Made by a program: the position numbers and the translations under genes. 53,144 bases of DNA from Deltaproteobacteria bacterium (lineage in GTDB: Bacteria > UBA10199 > SPLOWO2-01-44-7), in the NCBI GenBank assembly GCA_023265595.1, contig JAHFSU010000012.1, forward strand, positions 1 through 53,144. The letters are read 5' to 3'. The notes beneath the pieces were generated by a model. It was given only the letters and a program-made list of their open reading frames with translations. It had not been told where the DNA came from and did no database searches. Of the stretch, positions 28,507-39,895 are shown one piece after another; the first letter of the stretch is position 1; each line of letters opens with the position of its first letter.

Positions 28507-30600
28507 ATGATGATGGCTGAGGCATTAGAAAATTTAAGAAATACGAGAAATATCGGGATCATTGCCCACATTGATGCGGGCAAGACGACCTGCACCGAAC
28601 GGATTCTTTTTTATACCGGCATCACTTACAAAATAGGTGAAGTGCATGAAGGAACCGCGGTGATGGACTGGATGGAGCAGGAACAGGAACGGGGCATTAC
28701 GATCACCGCCGCGGCGACCACCTGTTTTTGGAAAGGGACCCGGATCAATATTATTGATACACCCGGTCACGTCGATTTTACGATCGAAGTCGAAAGAAGT
28801 TTGCGGGTGTTGGATGGTGCGATTGGTGTTTTCGATTCCGTGGCGGGTGTGGAGCCCCAATCCGAAACCGTTTGGCGCCAAGCCAATCGCTATCAGGTTC
28901 CCCGAATCGCTTTTGTGAATAAAATGGATCGTGTCGGAGCCGATTTTTACATGTGCGTCGATATGATGCACGATCGCCTCAAAGCCAATGCCATTCCATT
29001 TCAGCTTCCGATCGGCGCCGAAGACAAATTTGAGGGGATTATCGATTTGTGGACGATGAAAGCCCATCGCTATGATGCATCGAGCATGGGTTCCAAAGTA
29101 ACCGTGGGTGATATTCCCGCAGACACTCTTGAAAAGGCAAAACAATATCGTGAAAAATTGATCGAAGCCGTCGTCGAGGGAGATGATGCCCTTCTTCATA
29201 AATACTTAGAAGGACAGGAATTGACCACCGAAGAATTCAAAAACGCCGCAAGACAGGCAACACTATCGATGCGTATTACTCCCGTTTTGTGCGGGGCCGC
29301 TTTCAAAAACAAAGGGGTGCAAGAGGTGCTCGATACCGTTATCGAGCTTCTCCCTTCTCCATTGGATCTCCCTCCGGTCGAAGGGATCTCCGCCGATAAT
29401 CCGGAACAAAAATTGATAAGGACTGCCGATCCGAACGGGCCCTTTGCCGCACTCGGTTTCAAAATCATGAATGATCCCTATGTCGGTCAGCTCACTTTCT
29501 TCCGTGTCTACTCGGGAAAATTGAGCGCCGGTTCTTATGTCTATAACGCTACCAAAGGGAAACGGGAACGGATCGGCCGCTTGCTCCGGATGCATGCCAA
29601 TAAACGCGAAGAGATTAAAGAGGTATCGGCCGGTGATATCGCTGCCGCGGTTGGTTTGAAATACACCAGCACAGGAGACACGCTCACTTCCGAAGAAGAT
29701 CCGATCATTTTGGAATCGATGGTTTTTCCGGATCCGGTTATTTCTGTTGCGATTGAACCCAAATCGAAAGCGGATGAAGAAAAATTGGGTGCGTCGCTTC
29801 AGAAATTGGCTCTGGAAGATCCCTCCTTTAGGGTCCGTGTCGATCAAGAGACCGGCCAGACGGTGCTTTCCGGAATGGGGGAGTTGCATTTGGAAATTAT
29901 TGTCGATCGTTTGCTCCGTGAATTTAAAGTGGCGGCCAGTGTCGGCAAACCGCAAGTGGCCTACAAAGAAACGATCACCAGACAGGTTGAAGTCGAGGGG
30001 AAATATATTCGCCAGACCGGCGGTCGTGGACAATATGGCCATGTCTGGCTTCGGCTGGAACCGCTTGAAAGAGGAAAAGGTTTTGAATTTGTCGATGACG
30101 TTGTCGGCGGTTCCGTTCCCAGAGAATTTATCCAACCGGTTCGCAAGGGAATTGAAGAGGCTTTGGAGCGCGGTGTGATGGCCGGTTATCCGTTGGTCGA
30201 TGTGAGAGCCGCTTTGTTTGATGGCTCTTATCACGATGTCGATTCCTCTGAAATGGCCTTCAAAATTGCAGGTTCCATGGCTTTAAAAGAGGGGGCCAAA
30301 AAAGCGGGGCCGGTTCTTTTAGAACCGATCATGGATGTCGAAGTGGTTGTCCCCGAAGATTTTGTCGGTGTTGTGACGGGAGATTTAAATTCTCGCCGCG
30401 GCCGCATTAATCGAAGTGAAGTACGGCACGGTTCTCAAGTCATTGGGGCAACGGTTCCGCTTGCAAATATGTTCGGCTATGCTACGGACCTCCGTTCCAT
30501 TACTCAGGGGCGTGCGAATTACACCATGCAATTTTCACATTATGAACCGGCGCCGAGAAACGTCGCCGAAGAAGTAATTAAAAAATCACAGGGAGGCTAA
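28507..30600 (+). CDS. fusA: Elongation factor G
   Basis: A 697-residue translocation GTPase. G1 AHIDAGKTT (20-28), [14 protein letters not shown] switch [19 protein letters not shown] and the domain IV tip [10 protein letters not shown] are present. Three in-frame ATGs (28507, 28510, 28513) cluster at the start; AAAAGGAA at 28498-28505 best suits the last. Codon use is host-like, in contrast to the adjacent tuf. Ends 3 bp before tuf2. Confidence 0.98.
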   Translation: MMMAEALENLRNTRNIGIIAHIDAGKTTCTERILFYTGITYKIGEVHEGTAVMDWMEQEQERGITITAAATTCFWKGTRINIIDTPGHVDFTIEVERSLRVLDGAIGVFDSVAGVEPQSETVWRQANRYQVPRIAFVNKMDRVGADFYMCVDMMHDRLKANAIPFQLPIGAEDKFEGIIDLWTMKAHRYDASSMGSKVTVGDIPADTLEKAKQYREKLIEAVVEGDDALLHKYLEGQELTTEEFKNAARQATLSMRITPVLCGAAFKNKGVQEVLDTVIELLPSPLDLPPVEGISADNPEQKLIRTADPNGPFAALGFKIMNDPYVGQLTFFRVYSGKLSAGSYVYNATKGKRERIGRLLRMHANKREEIKEVSAGDIAAAVGLKYTSTGDTLTSEEDPIILESMVFPDPVISVAIEPKSKADEEKLGASLQKLALEDPSFRVRVDQETGQTVLSGMGELHLEIIVDRLLREFKVAASVGKPQVAYKETITRQVEVEGKYIRQTGGRGQYGHVWLRLEPLERGKGFEFVDDVVGGSVPREFIQPVRKGIEEALERGVMAGYPLVDVRAALFDGSYHDVDSSEMAFKIAGSMALKEGAKKAGPVLLEPIMDVEVVVPEDFVGVVTGDLNSRRGRINRSEVRHGSQVIGATVPLANMFGYATDLRSITQGRANYTMQFSHYEPAPRNVAEEVIKKSQGG

Positions 30601-30603
30601 ATT

Positions 30604-31794
<1,191 letters not shown>

Positions 31795-31802
31795 GAAAAT
31801 TT

Positions 31803-32123
31803 ATGCCACAGTATGAGGGACAAAAAATTCGGATCCGTTTGAAAGCGTTTGATCATCGCCTTTTGGATCAATCGGCCTTGGCGATTGTCGATACCGCCAG
31901 ACGGACCGGCGCCAGAGTGGCTGGCCCCATCCCTTTGCCGACACGCATTGAACGTTACAGTGTTTTAAGATCGCCGCATGTGGATAAAAGATCGCAGGAA
32001 CAATTTGAAATCAGAACGCACAAAAGATTGCTGGATATTTTGGACCCGACACAGCAGACCGTCGATGCCTTGATGCGGCTCGATCTGTCGGTCGGTGTTG
32101 AAGTTGAAATTAAGATGCTTTGA
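31803..32123 (+). CDS. rpsJ: Ribosomal protein S10 / NusE
   Basis: A 106-residue 30S protein that also acts in antitermination with NusB and contacts Nus[18 protein letters not shown] and [32 protein letters not shown] are typical. It opens the S10 section, only 8 bp after tuf2, so there is no S10 operon leader and no room for a classical L4 regulatory leader. Confidence 0.97.
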   Translation: MPQYEGQKIRIRLKAFDHRLLDQSALAIVDTARRTGARVAGPIPLPTRIERYSVLRSPHVDKRSQEQFEIRTHKRLLDILDPTQQTVDALMRLDLSVGVEVEIKML

Positions 32124-32133
32124 TGAGGGAAAA

Positions 32134-32832
32134 ATGAGCCTCGGTTTACTAGGGAAAAAATTGGGCATGACACAAATCTTCGATGAAAAGGGCGCCGCCA
32201 TTCCGGTCACCGTTGTCGAGGCGGGCCCTTGTGTTGTTGTCCAAAAGAAAACGACCAAGACGGATGGCTATGATGCGATTCAGCTTGGTTTTAAAAAACA
32301 AAAAATACAACGTGTAACCAAACCCTTGAAGGGTCATTTTGGAAAGAAAAAGATCGAACCGGTGAAACATCTCAAAGAATTTCGGGTGGGAAATGATTCG
32401 GCGTTTGAAGAGGGGCAGTCGCTTACGGTGGCCGCTTTTAAAATGGGAGACCGGATCGATGTTCAAGGTATTACAAAAGGGAGAGGCTTTCAGGGGGTCA
32501 TGAAAAAAGAGGGAAAACATGGCGGTCCGGATGGACACGGTTCCGGTTTTCACCGGAGACCCGGTTCGATCGGCATGAGAACGTGGCCGGCCCGCGTTCT
32601 GAAAAATATGGGGATGCCCGGCCGAATGGGTTCCGATAAAGTCATGACCCGCAATTTAACCGTGGTGGGAGTGAAGCCGGAAGAAAATATTCTTCTTTTG
32701 AGCGGCGCCGTACCGGGGACGAGGGAAGGGCTTGTCGTGATTTTTAATCGTGAGGCTGATTTTGCGACCCGTTTCAAAAAGGAAGAGACAAAAGCGGAAG
32801 GGGCAACATCAGAGGGGGCGCCGCAAGGGTAA
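32134..32832 (+). CDS. rplC: Ribosomal protein L3
   Basis: A 232-residue 50S assembly protein with [16 protein letters not shown], a [13 protein letters not shown] loop with [19 protein letters not shown], and a C-terminal Glu/Ala-rich tail of about 20 residues ([17 protein letters not shown]) beyond the usual end. ATG 32134 after GAGGG is preferred to an in-frame ATG within rpsJ at 32095. Confidence 0.96.
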   Translation: MSLGLLGKKLGMTQIFDEKGAAIPVTVVEAGPCVVVQKKTTKTDGYDAIQLGFKKQKIQRVTKPLKGHFGKKKIEPVKHLKEFRVGNDSAFEEGQSLTVAAFKMGDRIDVQGITKGRGFQGVMKKEGKHGGPDGHGSGFHRRPGSIGMRTWPARVLKNMGMPGRMGSDKVMTRNLTVVGVKPEENILLLSGAVPGTREGLVVIFNREADFATRFKKEETKAEGATSEGAPQG

Positions 32833-32835
32833 AAT

Positions 32836-33456
32836 ATGTTAACGCAACCCATTTTGAGTGGAGACAACAAGGAATTGAAAAAGATCGAATTAAAAAAAGA
32901 GATCTTTGCGGCGCCGATGCGCCGTCAGCTTCTTTTTGACTGCACTCTAGTCTATTTGGCCAACAAAAGACAGGGGACGGCCAAGGCAAAAGACCGAGGT
33001 GAAATTTCTTTGACGACCAAAAAAATGTATCGGCAAAAGGGGACCGGGAATGCGCGGCACGGTTCCTACAAGGCCGGTATTTTCGTCGGCGGCGGCAGCG
33101 CTTTTCCGCCGAGGCCAAGAAATTGGTATGTGACTCTGCCGCAAAATATGAAGAAAGAGGCATTAAAAACGGCGCTCACTCTGCGTAAAAAAGAGGGGAA
33201 TCTTTTGGTGGTCGATCATTTTCCGGCAAAAGAGATCAAAACAAAAGTGATGGTCGTGCAGTTGAACAAATGGGGTGTGCAGAAGGCGTTATTGGTGACC
33301 GACAATTATCAGGAGATTTTGCTGAAATCGATTCGCAACATTCCCTATGTGACGTTGACGACAGCGGACAACTTGAATGCTTTGGATATTCTGGCGCACG
33401 AAAAAATTGTGGTGACCGAAAAGGCGATCGAAAAATTGGAAAAGAGGTTAGCGTAA
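32836..33456 (+). CDS. rplD: Ribosomal protein L4
   Basis: A 206-residue exit-tunnel protein with KDRGEISLTTKKMYRQKGTGNARHGS (the tunnel loop) and a globular C-terminal domain. In enterics L4 represses the S10 operon, but the leader here is missing. Only 3 bp follow the rplC stop. No strong ribosome-binding site is seen. Confidence 0.96.
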   Translation: MLTQPILSGDNKELKKIELKKEIFAAPMRRQLLFDCTLVYLANKRQGTAKAKDRGEISLTTKKMYRQKGTGNARHGSYKAGIFVGGGSAFPPRPRNWYVTLPQNMKKEALKTALTLRKKEGNLLVVDHFPAKEIKTKVMVVQLNKWGVQKALLVTDNYQEILLKSIRNIPYVTLTTADNLNALDILAHEKIVVTEKAIEKLEKRLA

Positions 33457-33457
33457 C

Positions 33458-33745
33458 ATGAGATTTGAAGATATTATTGTACGGCCTTTGATTACCGAAA
33501 AGGCGGCCAAGCAGAAAGAAAAGAACAACGAATATTTTTTCGTGGTTCACAAGGAAGCCTCCAAGTCGATGATTCGCGATGCGGTGCAGGCCCTTTTCAA
33601 AGTGAAAGTGATCGATGTCCGTACGGCTGTTTTGCCGGGCAAACTTAAAAAAGTCGGCCGGCACATGGCACAAACAGCCGATACCAAAAAGGCTTTTGTA
33701 AAATTGGCTGAAAAACAGACCATCAAAATGTTTGAGGGTGCGTAA
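33458..33745 (+). CDS. rplW: Ribosomal protein L23
   Basis: A 95-residue protein at the tunnel exit, where trigger factor and SRP dock. [13 protein letters not shown] and [14 protein letters not shown] are typical. It starts one base after the rplD stop. Confidence 0.96.
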   Translation: MRFEDIIVRPLITEKAAKQKEKNNEYFFVVHKEASKSMIRDAVQALFKVKVIDVRTAVLPGKLKKVGRHMAQTADTKKAFVKLAEKQTIKMFEGA

Positions 33746-33747
33746 AT

Positions 33748-34569
33748 ATGGCAATGAAATCGTTTAATCCAACGTCTCCGGGTGTTCGTCAGATGACGAT
33801 CCTCGACTTTAAAGAGATCACCAAAAAGGATCCTGAAAAATCGTTGGTGGAGCGTCGCTATTCAACCGGCGGGAGAAACAATACCGGACGCGTCACCTCC
33901 CGTTTTCGGGGGCCGCTCAAGCGTCTCTATCGGATCATCGATTTCAAAAGAGACAAGGTCGACGTGGCCGGAAAAGTGGTGGCGATTGAATACGATCCGA
34001 ACAGAAGCGCCAATATTGCTTTGATTCAATATGCCGATGGGGAAAAACGCTATATTTTGGCCCCGATCGGTTTGAAGGTGGGGGCAACGGTCCTGACGGC
34101 GGAAAATGCCGATATCAATCCGGGAAACTGTATGTCCTTGGCGAATGTGCCGGTCGGTTCTGAGATTCATAATATCGAATTGAAACCGGGAGCGGGCGGC
34201 AAACTCGTTCGCTCGGCGGGAATGGTGGCGCAACTGGTTGGCAAAGAGAGTCCGTATGCGATTGTCCGGCTTCCTTCCGGCGAGATCCGAAAAATTTTGA
34301 TGGCCTGTAGGGCGACGATCGGTCAGGTGGGGAACACCGATCATGAAAATATTGTTTGGGGGAAAGCCGGGCGTGTACGCCACATGGGATGGCGTCCTCA
34401 TGTTCGTGGAACCGCGATGAATCCGGTGGATCATCCGCATGGTGGCGGTGAAGGACGCACCAAAGGGGGGAGACATCCGGTGACCCCGTGGGGTTTCCCG
34501 ACCAAGGGGAAGAAGACGCGCCGTAACCGAAGGACGGAAAAATATATTTTGAAAGATAGAAGGAAATAA
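33748..34569 (+). CDS. rplB: Ribosomal protein L2
   Basis: A 273-residue protein near the peptidyl transferase center. [26 protein letters not shown], and the conserved C-terminal [20 protein letters not shown] with the essential histidine are present. Normal length. It follows rplW by 2 bp. Confidence 0.98.
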   Translation: MAMKSFNPTSPGVRQMTILDFKEITKKDPEKSLVERRYSTGGRNNTGRVTSRFRGPLKRLYRIIDFKRDKVDVAGKVVAIEYDPNRSANIALIQYADGEKRYILAPIGLKVGATVLTAENADINPGNCMSLANVPVGSEIHNIELKPGAGGKLVRSAGMVAQLVGKESPYAIVRLPSGEIRKILMACRATIGQVGNTDHENIVWGKAGRVRHMGWRPHVRGTAMNPVDHPHGGGEGRTKGGRHPVTPWGFPTKGKKTRRNRRTEKYILKDRRK

Positions 34570-34570
34570 T

Positions 34571-34924
34571 ATGCCACGTTCACTTAAAAAAGGGCCGTTC
34601 GTTGACGAACATCTGCTTAAAAAAGTTCAAAAATCGGCCGGTGTGAAAAACAAACCGGTGATTAAAACTTGGTCGCGGCGTTCAACCCTTACTCCGGACA
34701 TGATCGGCTTTACTTTTGCCGTTCATAACGGGAGAAAATTCGTTCCGGTCTACGTGACCGAGTCGATGGTGGGACACAAATTGGGTGAGTTTGTTCCGAC
34801 AAGAACGTTCAAAGGACACAGCGGCATTAAGAAAAAAGAAGAGGGGGCTGCATCGGGCGCCCCGACTCCAGCAGCCGCTGCCGCTCCGGCGGCTCCGGCG
34901 GCAGTCGCCACAGGGGGCAAATAG
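34571..34924 (+). CDS. rpsS: Ribosomal protein S19, Ala/Pro-tailed
   Basis: A 117-residue 30S head protein. The core ([15 protein letters not shown] to [20 protein letters not shown]) is normal. About 25 extra residues follow, almost only Ala, Pro and Gly ([19 protein letters not shown]). The usual family length is near 90, so this is a low-complexity tail. Confidence 0.96.
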   Translation: MPRSLKKGPFVDEHLLKKVQKSAGVKNKPVIKTWSRRSTLTPDMIGFTFAVHNGRKFVPVYVTESMVGHKLGEFVPTRTFKGHSGIKKKEEGAASGAPTPAAAAAPAAPAAVATGGK

Positions 34925-34930
34925 AAGCTT

Positions 34931-35263
34931 ATGTCACGAGAAGCCACATTGAGACATTTGAGAATGTCGCCGCGTAAAATCCAGCCGGTGGCAAAGGCCA
35001 TTCGCGGCGTTGCGGTGGCAAAGGCCCTCGATTACCTCCAGTTTTGCAAACGGAGGGCGGCCAAACCGTTGTCGAAATTGTTGAAATCGGCCGTTGTGAA
35101 TGCGAGTCAGGAAAAAGGGATCGATATTGATAAACTGGTGGTAAAAGAATTGAGGGTGGGCGCCGGGCCGGTCATGAAACGCTGGCTTCCGCGGGCGAAA
35201 GGTTCGGCAACACAAATTTTAAAAAGAACAAGTCACATTACATTGGTATTGGGAGAAAAATAA
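34931..35263 (+). CDS. rplV: Ribosomal protein L22
   Basis: A 110-residue tunnel-wall protein with RMSPRKIQPVAKAIRG and the C-terminal loop VGAGPVMKRWLPRAKGSATQILKRTSHI. The loop contains the hairpin implicated in macrolide resistance, here ordinary. Spacing to rpsS is 6 bp. Confidence 0.96.
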   Translation: MSREATLRHLRMSPRKIQPVAKAIRGVAVAKALDYLQFCKRRAAKPLSKLLKSAVVNASQEKGIDIDKLVVKELRVGAGPVMKRWLPRAKGSATQILKRTSHITLVLGEK

Positions 35264-35265
35264 AA

Positions 35266-35314
35266 TAAGGAGATGGTGCGAGCGTACTAGTGTACGAGCG
35301 TACCAGCGTACGAA
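35266..35314. repeat. CGTAC repeat separating rpsC from its ribosome-binding site
   Basis: AAGGAG at 35266-35271 lies about 43 nt before the rpsC ATG. Between them are three CGTAC units with AG linkers (35283-35287, 35299-35303, 35307-35311) and a GTACG that can pair with the first (stem CGTAC / GTACG). Folding could bring the ribosome-binding site near the start. Confidence 0.6.
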
Positions 35315-35947
35315 ATGGGTCAAAAGACACATCCAAAGGGTTTTCGGTTGGGAATTAGCAGAACGGCGGATTCCAAATGGTACGCCAGCAGGCAGCAATA
35401 TGCCAAACTGGCCCATGAAGATAAAAAAATTCGGGAATATTTGAAGGAAAAATTATATCACGCGGGAGTTTCTTGTATCGAAATCGAAAGGGCCTCAGAC
35501 CGGATCACGGTCAATATTTTTACGGCAAGACCCGGTTTGATTATCGGCAAAAAAGGGGCCGGTATTGAAAGTCTGAAATTGGATGTGGCCCGGCTGACCA
35601 AAGATGCGGTGGAGATCAACATTAAAGAGGTCCGTCGCGCGGAGCTCGATGCCCAACTGGTGGCTGAAAATGTGGCGATGCAATTGGAACGTCGTGTCGC
35701 TTTTCGGCGTGCGATGAAGAAGGCGGTGCAGTCGGCGCTCAAACATGGCGCCTTGGGAATCAAAATTCAGTGTGCCGGAAGATTGGCCGGCGCCGAACTG
35801 GCCCGGACCGAATGGTATCGCGAGGGACGCGTTCCGCTCCACACATTACGTGCCGATATCGATTACGGTTTGGCCGAGGCGAAAACCACTTACGGTATTA
35901 TCGGTGTGAAGGCGTGGGTTTATAAAGGAGATGTGTTGCCGAGTTAA
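35315..35947 (+). CDS. rpsC: Ribosomal protein S3
   Basis: A 210-residue 30S protein at the mRNA entry tunnel. [14 protein letters not shown] and the KH-domain motif [13 protein letters not shown] are present, as are [21 protein letters not shown] and the C-terminal WVYKGD. The start has no adjacent Shine-Dalgarno sequence because of an inserted repeat. Confidence 0.97.
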   Translation: MGQKTHPKGFRLGISRTADSKWYASRQQYAKLAHEDKKIREYLKEKLYHAGVSCIEIERASDRITVNIFTARPGLIIGKKGAGIESLKLDVARLTKDAVEINIKEVRRAELDAQLVAENVAMQLERRVAFRRAMKKAVQSALKHGALGIKIQCAGRLAGAELARTEWYREGRVPLHTLRADIDYGLAEAKTTYGIIGVKAWVYKGDVLPS

Positions 35948-35952
35948 ATAAT

Positions 35953-36381
35953 ATGTTACAGCCCGGAAAAACAAAATTTAGAAAAATGCAAAAGGGCCGT
36001 GTTCGCGGCATGGCCAGCCGCGGCATCAATCTGGCTTTTGGCGACTTCGGTCTGCAATCGCTGGAGCATGGTTGGATCACCTCGAAACAGATTGAGGCGG
36101 CTAGAATGGCGATCTCGCGGCATGTCAAGAGGGGCGGTAAACTTTTCGTTCGCATTTTCCCGGACAAGCCGATTACAAAAAAGCCGCTCGAAGTCCGCAT
36201 GGGAAAAGGAAAAGGTTCCCCTGAAGAATATGTCGCTTGTATCCAGCGCGGCCGGATTCTTTATGAAATGGAAGGGGTGCCGAAAGAGTTGGCCATCGAG
36301 GCCCTGAATTTGGCGGCGCACAAAATGCCGCTTCGGACAAAAATTGTGATGCGCGAGGAGGGTTATCGTGAAGCCCAGTGA
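35953..36381 (+). CDS. rplP: Ribosomal protein L16
   Basis: A 142-residue protein at the A-site with [39 protein letters not shown] and [11 protein letters not shown], all standard. The stop overlaps the GTG start of rpmC by 14 bp, which suggests translational coupling. Confidence 0.97.
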   Translation: MLQPGKTKFRKMQKGRVRGMASRGINLAFGDFGLQSLEHGWITSKQIEAARMAISRHVKRGGKLFVRIFPDKPITKKPLEVRMGKGKGSPEEYVACIQRGRILYEMEGVPKELAIEALNLAAHKMPLRTKIVMREEGYREAQ

Positions 36382-36664
36382 GATTCGTGCCAAAGGAGAA
36401 AAAGAATTGGAAAAGAGTCTTTTGGAAAAAAAAGGAGAGCTTTTTGCCTTTCGGTTACAGCACGGCATGGGACAATTGACAAAAACGACCGGTCTCAAAA
36501 ATACCCGGCGCGACATCGCACGGATCATGACGATTGCGAGAGAAAAGACATTACATTTGAATGTGACAACGCCTGTTGAGACCCCCGTTGTTGCAAAAAA
36601 GGTCGCCACAACAAAAAAAGAGAAGCCAAAAATAAAAACAGGCAAAACCAAAAAAGGTGAATAA
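36368..36664 (+). CDS. rpmC: Ribosomal protein L29, Lys-tailed
   Basis: A 98-residue protein. It starts with GTG inside rplP ([18 protein letters not shown]), and has the family core to TIAREK. About 35 additional residues follow ([18 protein letters not shown] and a Lys-rich end), so it is longer than the typical 60-70. It lies at the tunnel exit, next to L23. Confidence 0.94.
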   Translation: MKPSEIRAKGEKELEKSLLEKKGELFAFRLQHGMGQLTKTTGLKNTRRDIARIMTIAREKTLHLNVTTPVETPVVAKKVATTKKEKPKIKTGKTKKGE

Positions 36665-36666
36665 AG

Positions 36667-36951
36667 ATGGAAAAACAGAAAAAGACAATTAAATCAAAAA
36701 TCGGTGTCGTCGTGAGTGATGCCATGGATAAAACCGTCGTCGTTCAAGTGGAACGCCGGATGTTGGAGCCGACATTCAAGAAATATATCAGCCGTCGCAA
36801 AAAATTTCTTGCGCACGATGAAAAAGAGGAATGTGACATTGGGGACGTTGTTACTATTTGTGAGACGAAACCGTTAAGCCGTCGTAAAACTTGGAAAGTG
36901 GTTGGAATTTTGAAAAAGGGTTTGGGCAAAGAGATTGCCTTGAAGGGGTAG
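36667..36951 (+). CDS. rpsQ: Ribosomal protein S17
   Basis: A 94-residue 16S rRNA-binding protein with [32 protein letters not shown] and [14 protein letters not shown]. Ordinary length with a short N-terminal Lys-rich lead. Two bases follow the rpmC stop. Confidence 0.97.
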   Translation: MEKQKKTIKSKIGVVVSDAMDKTVVVQVERRMLEPTFKKYISRRKKFLAHDEKEECDIGDVVTICETKPLSRRKTWKVVGILKKGLGKEIALKG

Positions 36952-36959
36952 CGGGTTTT

Positions 36960-37328
36960 ATGATTCAGATGAGAACCGTTTTGGATGTAGCAGACAATTC
37001 CGGCGCCAGACGCGTTATGTGTATCAAAGTGCTCGGCGGAACAAAGCGTCGTTACGCCGGTTTGGGAGACGTGATCGTTGTCTCCATCAGAGAGGCCTCC
37101 CCGGATGCAAAAGTAAAAAAGGGGGATGTCAAAAAGGCGGTGATCGTCCGGGTTAAAAAAGAGACCCGCCGTGTGGATGGGACGTACATCAAATTTGATG
37201 AAAATTCGGCGGTTTTAATTAACGAACAGGGGGAGCCGGTCGGTACCCGCATTTTCGGGCCGGTTGCTCGTGAATTGAGGGCCAAGAAATTTACAAAAAT
37301 TATCTCTTTGGCTCCGGAGGTTTTGTAA
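36960..37328 (+). CDS. rplN: Ribosomal protein L14
   Basis: A 122-residue protein starting at ATG 36960 ([21 protein letters not shown]), with [19 protein letters not shown] and [14 protein letters not shown] longer frame starting within rpsQ at 36891 is out of register with the family. The stop overlaps the rplX ATG as TAATG. Confidence 0.97.
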   Translation: MIQMRTVLDVADNSGARRVMCIKVLGGTKRRYAGLGDVIVVSIREASPDAKVKKGDVKKAVIVRVKKETRRVDGTYIKFDENSAVLINEQGEPVGTRIFGPVARELRAKKFTKIISLAPEVL

Positions 37329-37657
37329 TGGGTCTGGCTAGAATTAGAAAAGGGGATACGGTTCAGGTGACCTCGGGCCGTGAGCGGGGAAAAATGGGGA
37401 AGGTTTTGGAAGTCCTTCTCCAAGAGGATCGTGTGCTGGTTGAAAAATTGAATCTGGTCAAGCGCCATTTGAAGCCGAACCAGAAAACAAAGCAGGGGGG
37501 GATTATTGAAAAAGAGGCTCCCATTGCAATAGCCGCGGTTATGCCGTACTGCCCTAAATGCAAAAAGGGGGTTCGTGTGGCGACCCAAGTTTTAAAGGAA
37601 AATGAAAAAGTGCGCGTCTGCGCCTTTTGCAAAGAAAAATTAGAAGGTAAAAAATAA
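37328..37657 (+). CDS. rplX: Ribosomal protein L24 with Cys pairs
   Basis: A 109-residue protein with KOW motif at the N-terminus (IRKGDTVQVTSGRERGKMGKV) and a C-terminal CPKC ... CAFC, a zinc-site arrangement found in many bacterial L24 proteins. It initiates assembly of the 50S subunit. TAATG overlaps exist at both ends (rplN and rplE). Confidence 0.97.
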   Translation: MGLARIRKGDTVQVTSGRERGKMGKVLEVLLQEDRVLVEKLNLVKRHLKPNQKTKQGGIIEKEAPIAIAAVMPYCPKCKKGVRVATQVLKENEKVRVCAFCKEKLEGKK

Positions 37658-38271
37658 TGAGTGCCTCGAAAACAACAAAAGTTGCCAAGCCGAAAAAAGA
37701 GAAAAAAGAGAAAAAGGAATCTGCGGCTTTCCATAGCGTTGTGTTGAAAAAGTATCGTGAAGAATGTCTTCCGAAATTGATGGAGGCCTTCAAATACAAA
37801 AACGTCATGGAATGTCCCAATCTCGAAAAGATCGTCATCAACACCTGTATCAAAGAGGCGACCTCGGACAAGAAGTTGCTCGACAAGGCGGCAATCGATT
37901 TAGCACAGATTGCCGGTCAGCGTCCGCTCATCACAAAGGCCAAGAAGTCGATTTCGAATTTCAAATTGCGTCAGGGACAGCCGATCGGTTGCTGCACGAC
38001 ACTGAGGCGTATGAAGATGTATGAATTTTTCAACCGGCTTGTGAATATCGCGCTTCCAAGAGTCCGGGATTTCAAAGGGGTTTCCCGCAAGGCCTTTGAC
38101 GGCCACGGCAATTATACCTTGGGACTTAACGAACACATTATTTTTTCGGAAATTCAGTATGAAAAAGTGGAGCGTCCGATGGGAATGAATATCACTTTTG
38201 TAACAACGGCAAAGACGAATGAAGAGGCCTTGGCCCTGCTGAAGGGGCTCGGGATGCCGTTTAGAGAGTAA
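37657..38271 (+). CDS. rplE: Ribosomal protein L5
   Basis: A 204-residue protein that binds 5S rRNA and contacts P-site t[23 protein letters not shown] is an added Lys-rich N-terminus before the conserved core ([27 protein letters not shown] and [14 protein letters not shown]). The ATG overlaps the rplX stop. Confidence 0.96.
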   Translation: MSASKTTKVAKPKKEKKEKKESAAFHSVVLKKYREECLPKLMEAFKYKNVMECPNLEKIVINTCIKEATSDKKLLDKAAIDLAQIAGQRPLITKAKKSISNFKLRQGQPIGCCTTLRRMKMYEFFNRLVNIALPRVRDFKGVSRKAFDGHGNYTLGLNEHIIFSEIQYEKVERPMGMNITFVTTAKTNEEALALLKGLGMPFRE

Positions 38272-38276
38272 AAAAT

Positions 38277-38462
38277 ATGGCAAAAACAAGTTTGATGGTT
38301 AAAGCAACACGGAAGCCGAAATTCAAGGTTCGCGCCTACAACCGTTGTCCGTTGTGCGGCAGACCTCGCGCTTTTTTCAGGCGCTTCGGGATGTGCCGTC
38401 TCTGCTTCAGAAAGATGGCGCTCAACGGAGAGCTTCCGGGTGTTGTGAAATCGAGTTGGTAA
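38277..38462 (+). CDS. rpsN: Ribosomal protein S14, type Z
   Basis: A 61-residue zinc-binding S14. Cysteines 24, 27, 40 and 43 (CPLC ... CRLC) coordinate zinc, and [20 protein letters not shown] is typical. Type Z is the C+ form. Proteobacteria often have the longer non-zinc form, so this is a lineage marker. Confidence 0.97.
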   Translation: MAKTSLMVKATRKPKFKVRAYNRCPLCGRPRAFFRRFGMCRLCFRKMALNGELPGVVKSSW

Positions 38463-38487
38463 TTTCGAAAGGCTCAAAAGGAGTATT

Positions 38488-38883
38488 ATGTTAACAGATC
38501 CGATATCAGACATGCTGACCCGAATACGCAATGCTATTTTGGTACATCACCCGCAAGTGACTATCCCTCATTCTATGTTGAAAGAGGCCGTGTTGAAAGT
38601 TTTGAAACAAGAGGGACTCCTTTTTGGTTATGAAGTGGTTGGCGAAAAAATAAAGAAGTCTCTTGTGATCGGTCTCAAATATACCGATGAAGGAAAATCG
38701 ACCATCTCGGTTTTGCGCAAGGTCAGCAGGCCGGGGCGTCGGGTTTATTTCGGTTCTGAAAATTTAAAACCGTTTCGGAGTGGTTTGGGGGTGCGTGTTG
38801 TGAGCACTTCTAAAGGTGTTATGAGTGATACGATCGCCCGCAAAGAAAAGATCGGCGGGGAAGTTTTAGTGGAGGCTTGGTAA
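38488..38883 (+). CDS. rpsH: Ribosomal protein S8
   Basis: A 131-residue 16S rRNA central-domain protein with TDPISDMLTRIRNA and the C-terminal VVSTSKGVMSDTIARKEKIGGE. In enterics S8 represses the spc operon by binding rplE; not tested here. AAGGAG lies before ATG. Confidence 0.97.
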   Translation: MLTDPISDMLTRIRNAILVHHPQVTIPHSMLKEAVLKVLKQEGLLFGYEVVGEKIKKSLVIGLKYTDEGKSTISVLRKVSRPGRRVYFGSENLKPFRSGLGVRVVSTSKGVMSDTIARKEKIGGEVLVEAW

Positions 38884-38886
38884 TTT

Positions 38887-39438
38887 ATGTCGCGTGTCGG
38901 AAGAAAACCGGTCGTCGTGCCGCAGGGTGTTCAGGCCACATTGCAGAATAATGTGGTTACAGTCAAAGGGCCCAAGGGGACCCTCTCTTTTTCCCTTCCC
39001 AAACTGGTGAAGGCGGTCATTGAAAAAGAAAAAATTGTTCTGACCCGCGGTGCGGAAGATCGCTTTTCAAAATCACAACACGGGATGGCCCGTAATATGG
39101 TTCAAAATATGGTTCAGGGTGTTACGACGCCGTTTGTGAAAGAGCTCGATATTCAAGGGGTCGGGTATCGTGCCGAGTTGAAAGGAAAAAATCTTCAACT
39201 CTCCTTAGGTTTTTCGCATGCAGTTTTGTATCCGATTCCCGAAGGGATTCAGATTCAGGTGACCAATCAGACTCGTTTGCATATTCAGGGTTGTAGCCGC
39301 CAGCTCGTGGGTCAGACGGCTTCCGAAATTCGGGGTTTAAAACCGCCCGAACCGTATCAGGGAAAAGGGATCCGTTATTTGAATGAAGTCGTGAAGAAAA
39401 AAGTCGGAAAGGCCGCGGCGGGTGCGGCAGGTGGATAA
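38887..39438 (+). CDS. rplF: Ribosomal protein L6
   Basis: A 183-residue protein near the factor-binding site with MSRVGRKPVVVPQGVQ and the C-terminal IRGLKPPEPYQGKGIRY. Ends in an Ala/Gly-rich tail (KAAAGAAGG). A two-hairpin repeat begins 2 bp after the stop. Confidence 0.97.
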   Translation: MSRVGRKPVVVPQGVQATLQNNVVTVKGPKGTLSFSLPKLVKAVIEKEKIVLTRGAEDRFSKSQHGMARNMVQNMVQGVTTPFVKELDIQGVGYRAELKGKNLQLSLGFSHAVLYPIPEGIQIQVTNQTRLHIQGCSRQLVGQTASEIRGLKPPEPYQGKGIRYLNEVVKKKVGKAAAGAAGG

Positions 39439-39440
39439 AG

Positions 39441-39497
39441 CCAAGACCCGGCTTTGCCGGGGTGCGAAGCATCCGCCGGTGTTTAGCGGATGCGGAG
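39441..39497. repeat. Two-hairpin intercistronic repeat, copy 2
   Basis: CCAAG, first hairpin (ACCCGGC-ttt-GCCGGGGT), GCGAAGC, second hairpin (ATCCGC ... GCGGAT) and GCGGAG. It begins 2 bp after the rplF stop. The GCGGAGGAAGAGG at its end provides the ribosome-binding site for rplR at ATG 39505. Confidence 0.75.
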
Positions 39498-39504
39498 GAA
39501 GAGG

Positions 39505-39879
39505 ATGAATAAAGTCAGCAAAAAAGTTGGAAAAAGAGAATTAGGCCGGATGTGGCGTAAAGACCGCATCCGCAAAACCTTAACCGGCACTAAAGAACGC
39601 CCGAGACTTTCTGTATTCAAGAGCGCGAAACATCTCTATGTCCAGTTGATCGACGATTCGGTTGGGCAAACGTTGGTCAGCTCTTCGACGCTGGAAAAAA
39701 CATTGAAAGGGAAGGTCCAGGCAACGCTCGACGGGGCAAAAGAGATCGGCAAACAGATTGCCAAAAAAGCGATCGAAAAAGGGATACAAACCGTTGTTTT
39801 TGATCGGGGCGGTTTTCGTTACAAAGGACAATTGAAGGCGTTGGCCGAGGCGGCCAGAGAAGCCGGATTAAAATTTTAA
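39505..39879 (+). CDS. rplR: Ribosomal protein L18
   Basis: A 124-residue 5S rRNA-binding protein starting at ATG 39505 ([20 protein letters not shown]). [20 protein letters not shown] and the C-terminal [24 protein letters not shown] are typical. An upstream in-frame ATG at 39490 lies inside the repeat. The ribosome-binding site is contributed by the two-hairpin repeat. Confidence 0.96.
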   Translation: MNKVSKKVGKRELGRMWRKDRIRKTLTGTKERPRLSVFKSAKHLYVQLIDDSVGQTLVSSSTLEKTLKGKVQATLDGAKEIGKQIAKKAIEKGIQTVVFDRGGFRYKGQLKALAEAAREAGLKF

Positions 39880-39895
39880 GGAGGCACGTTATAAA

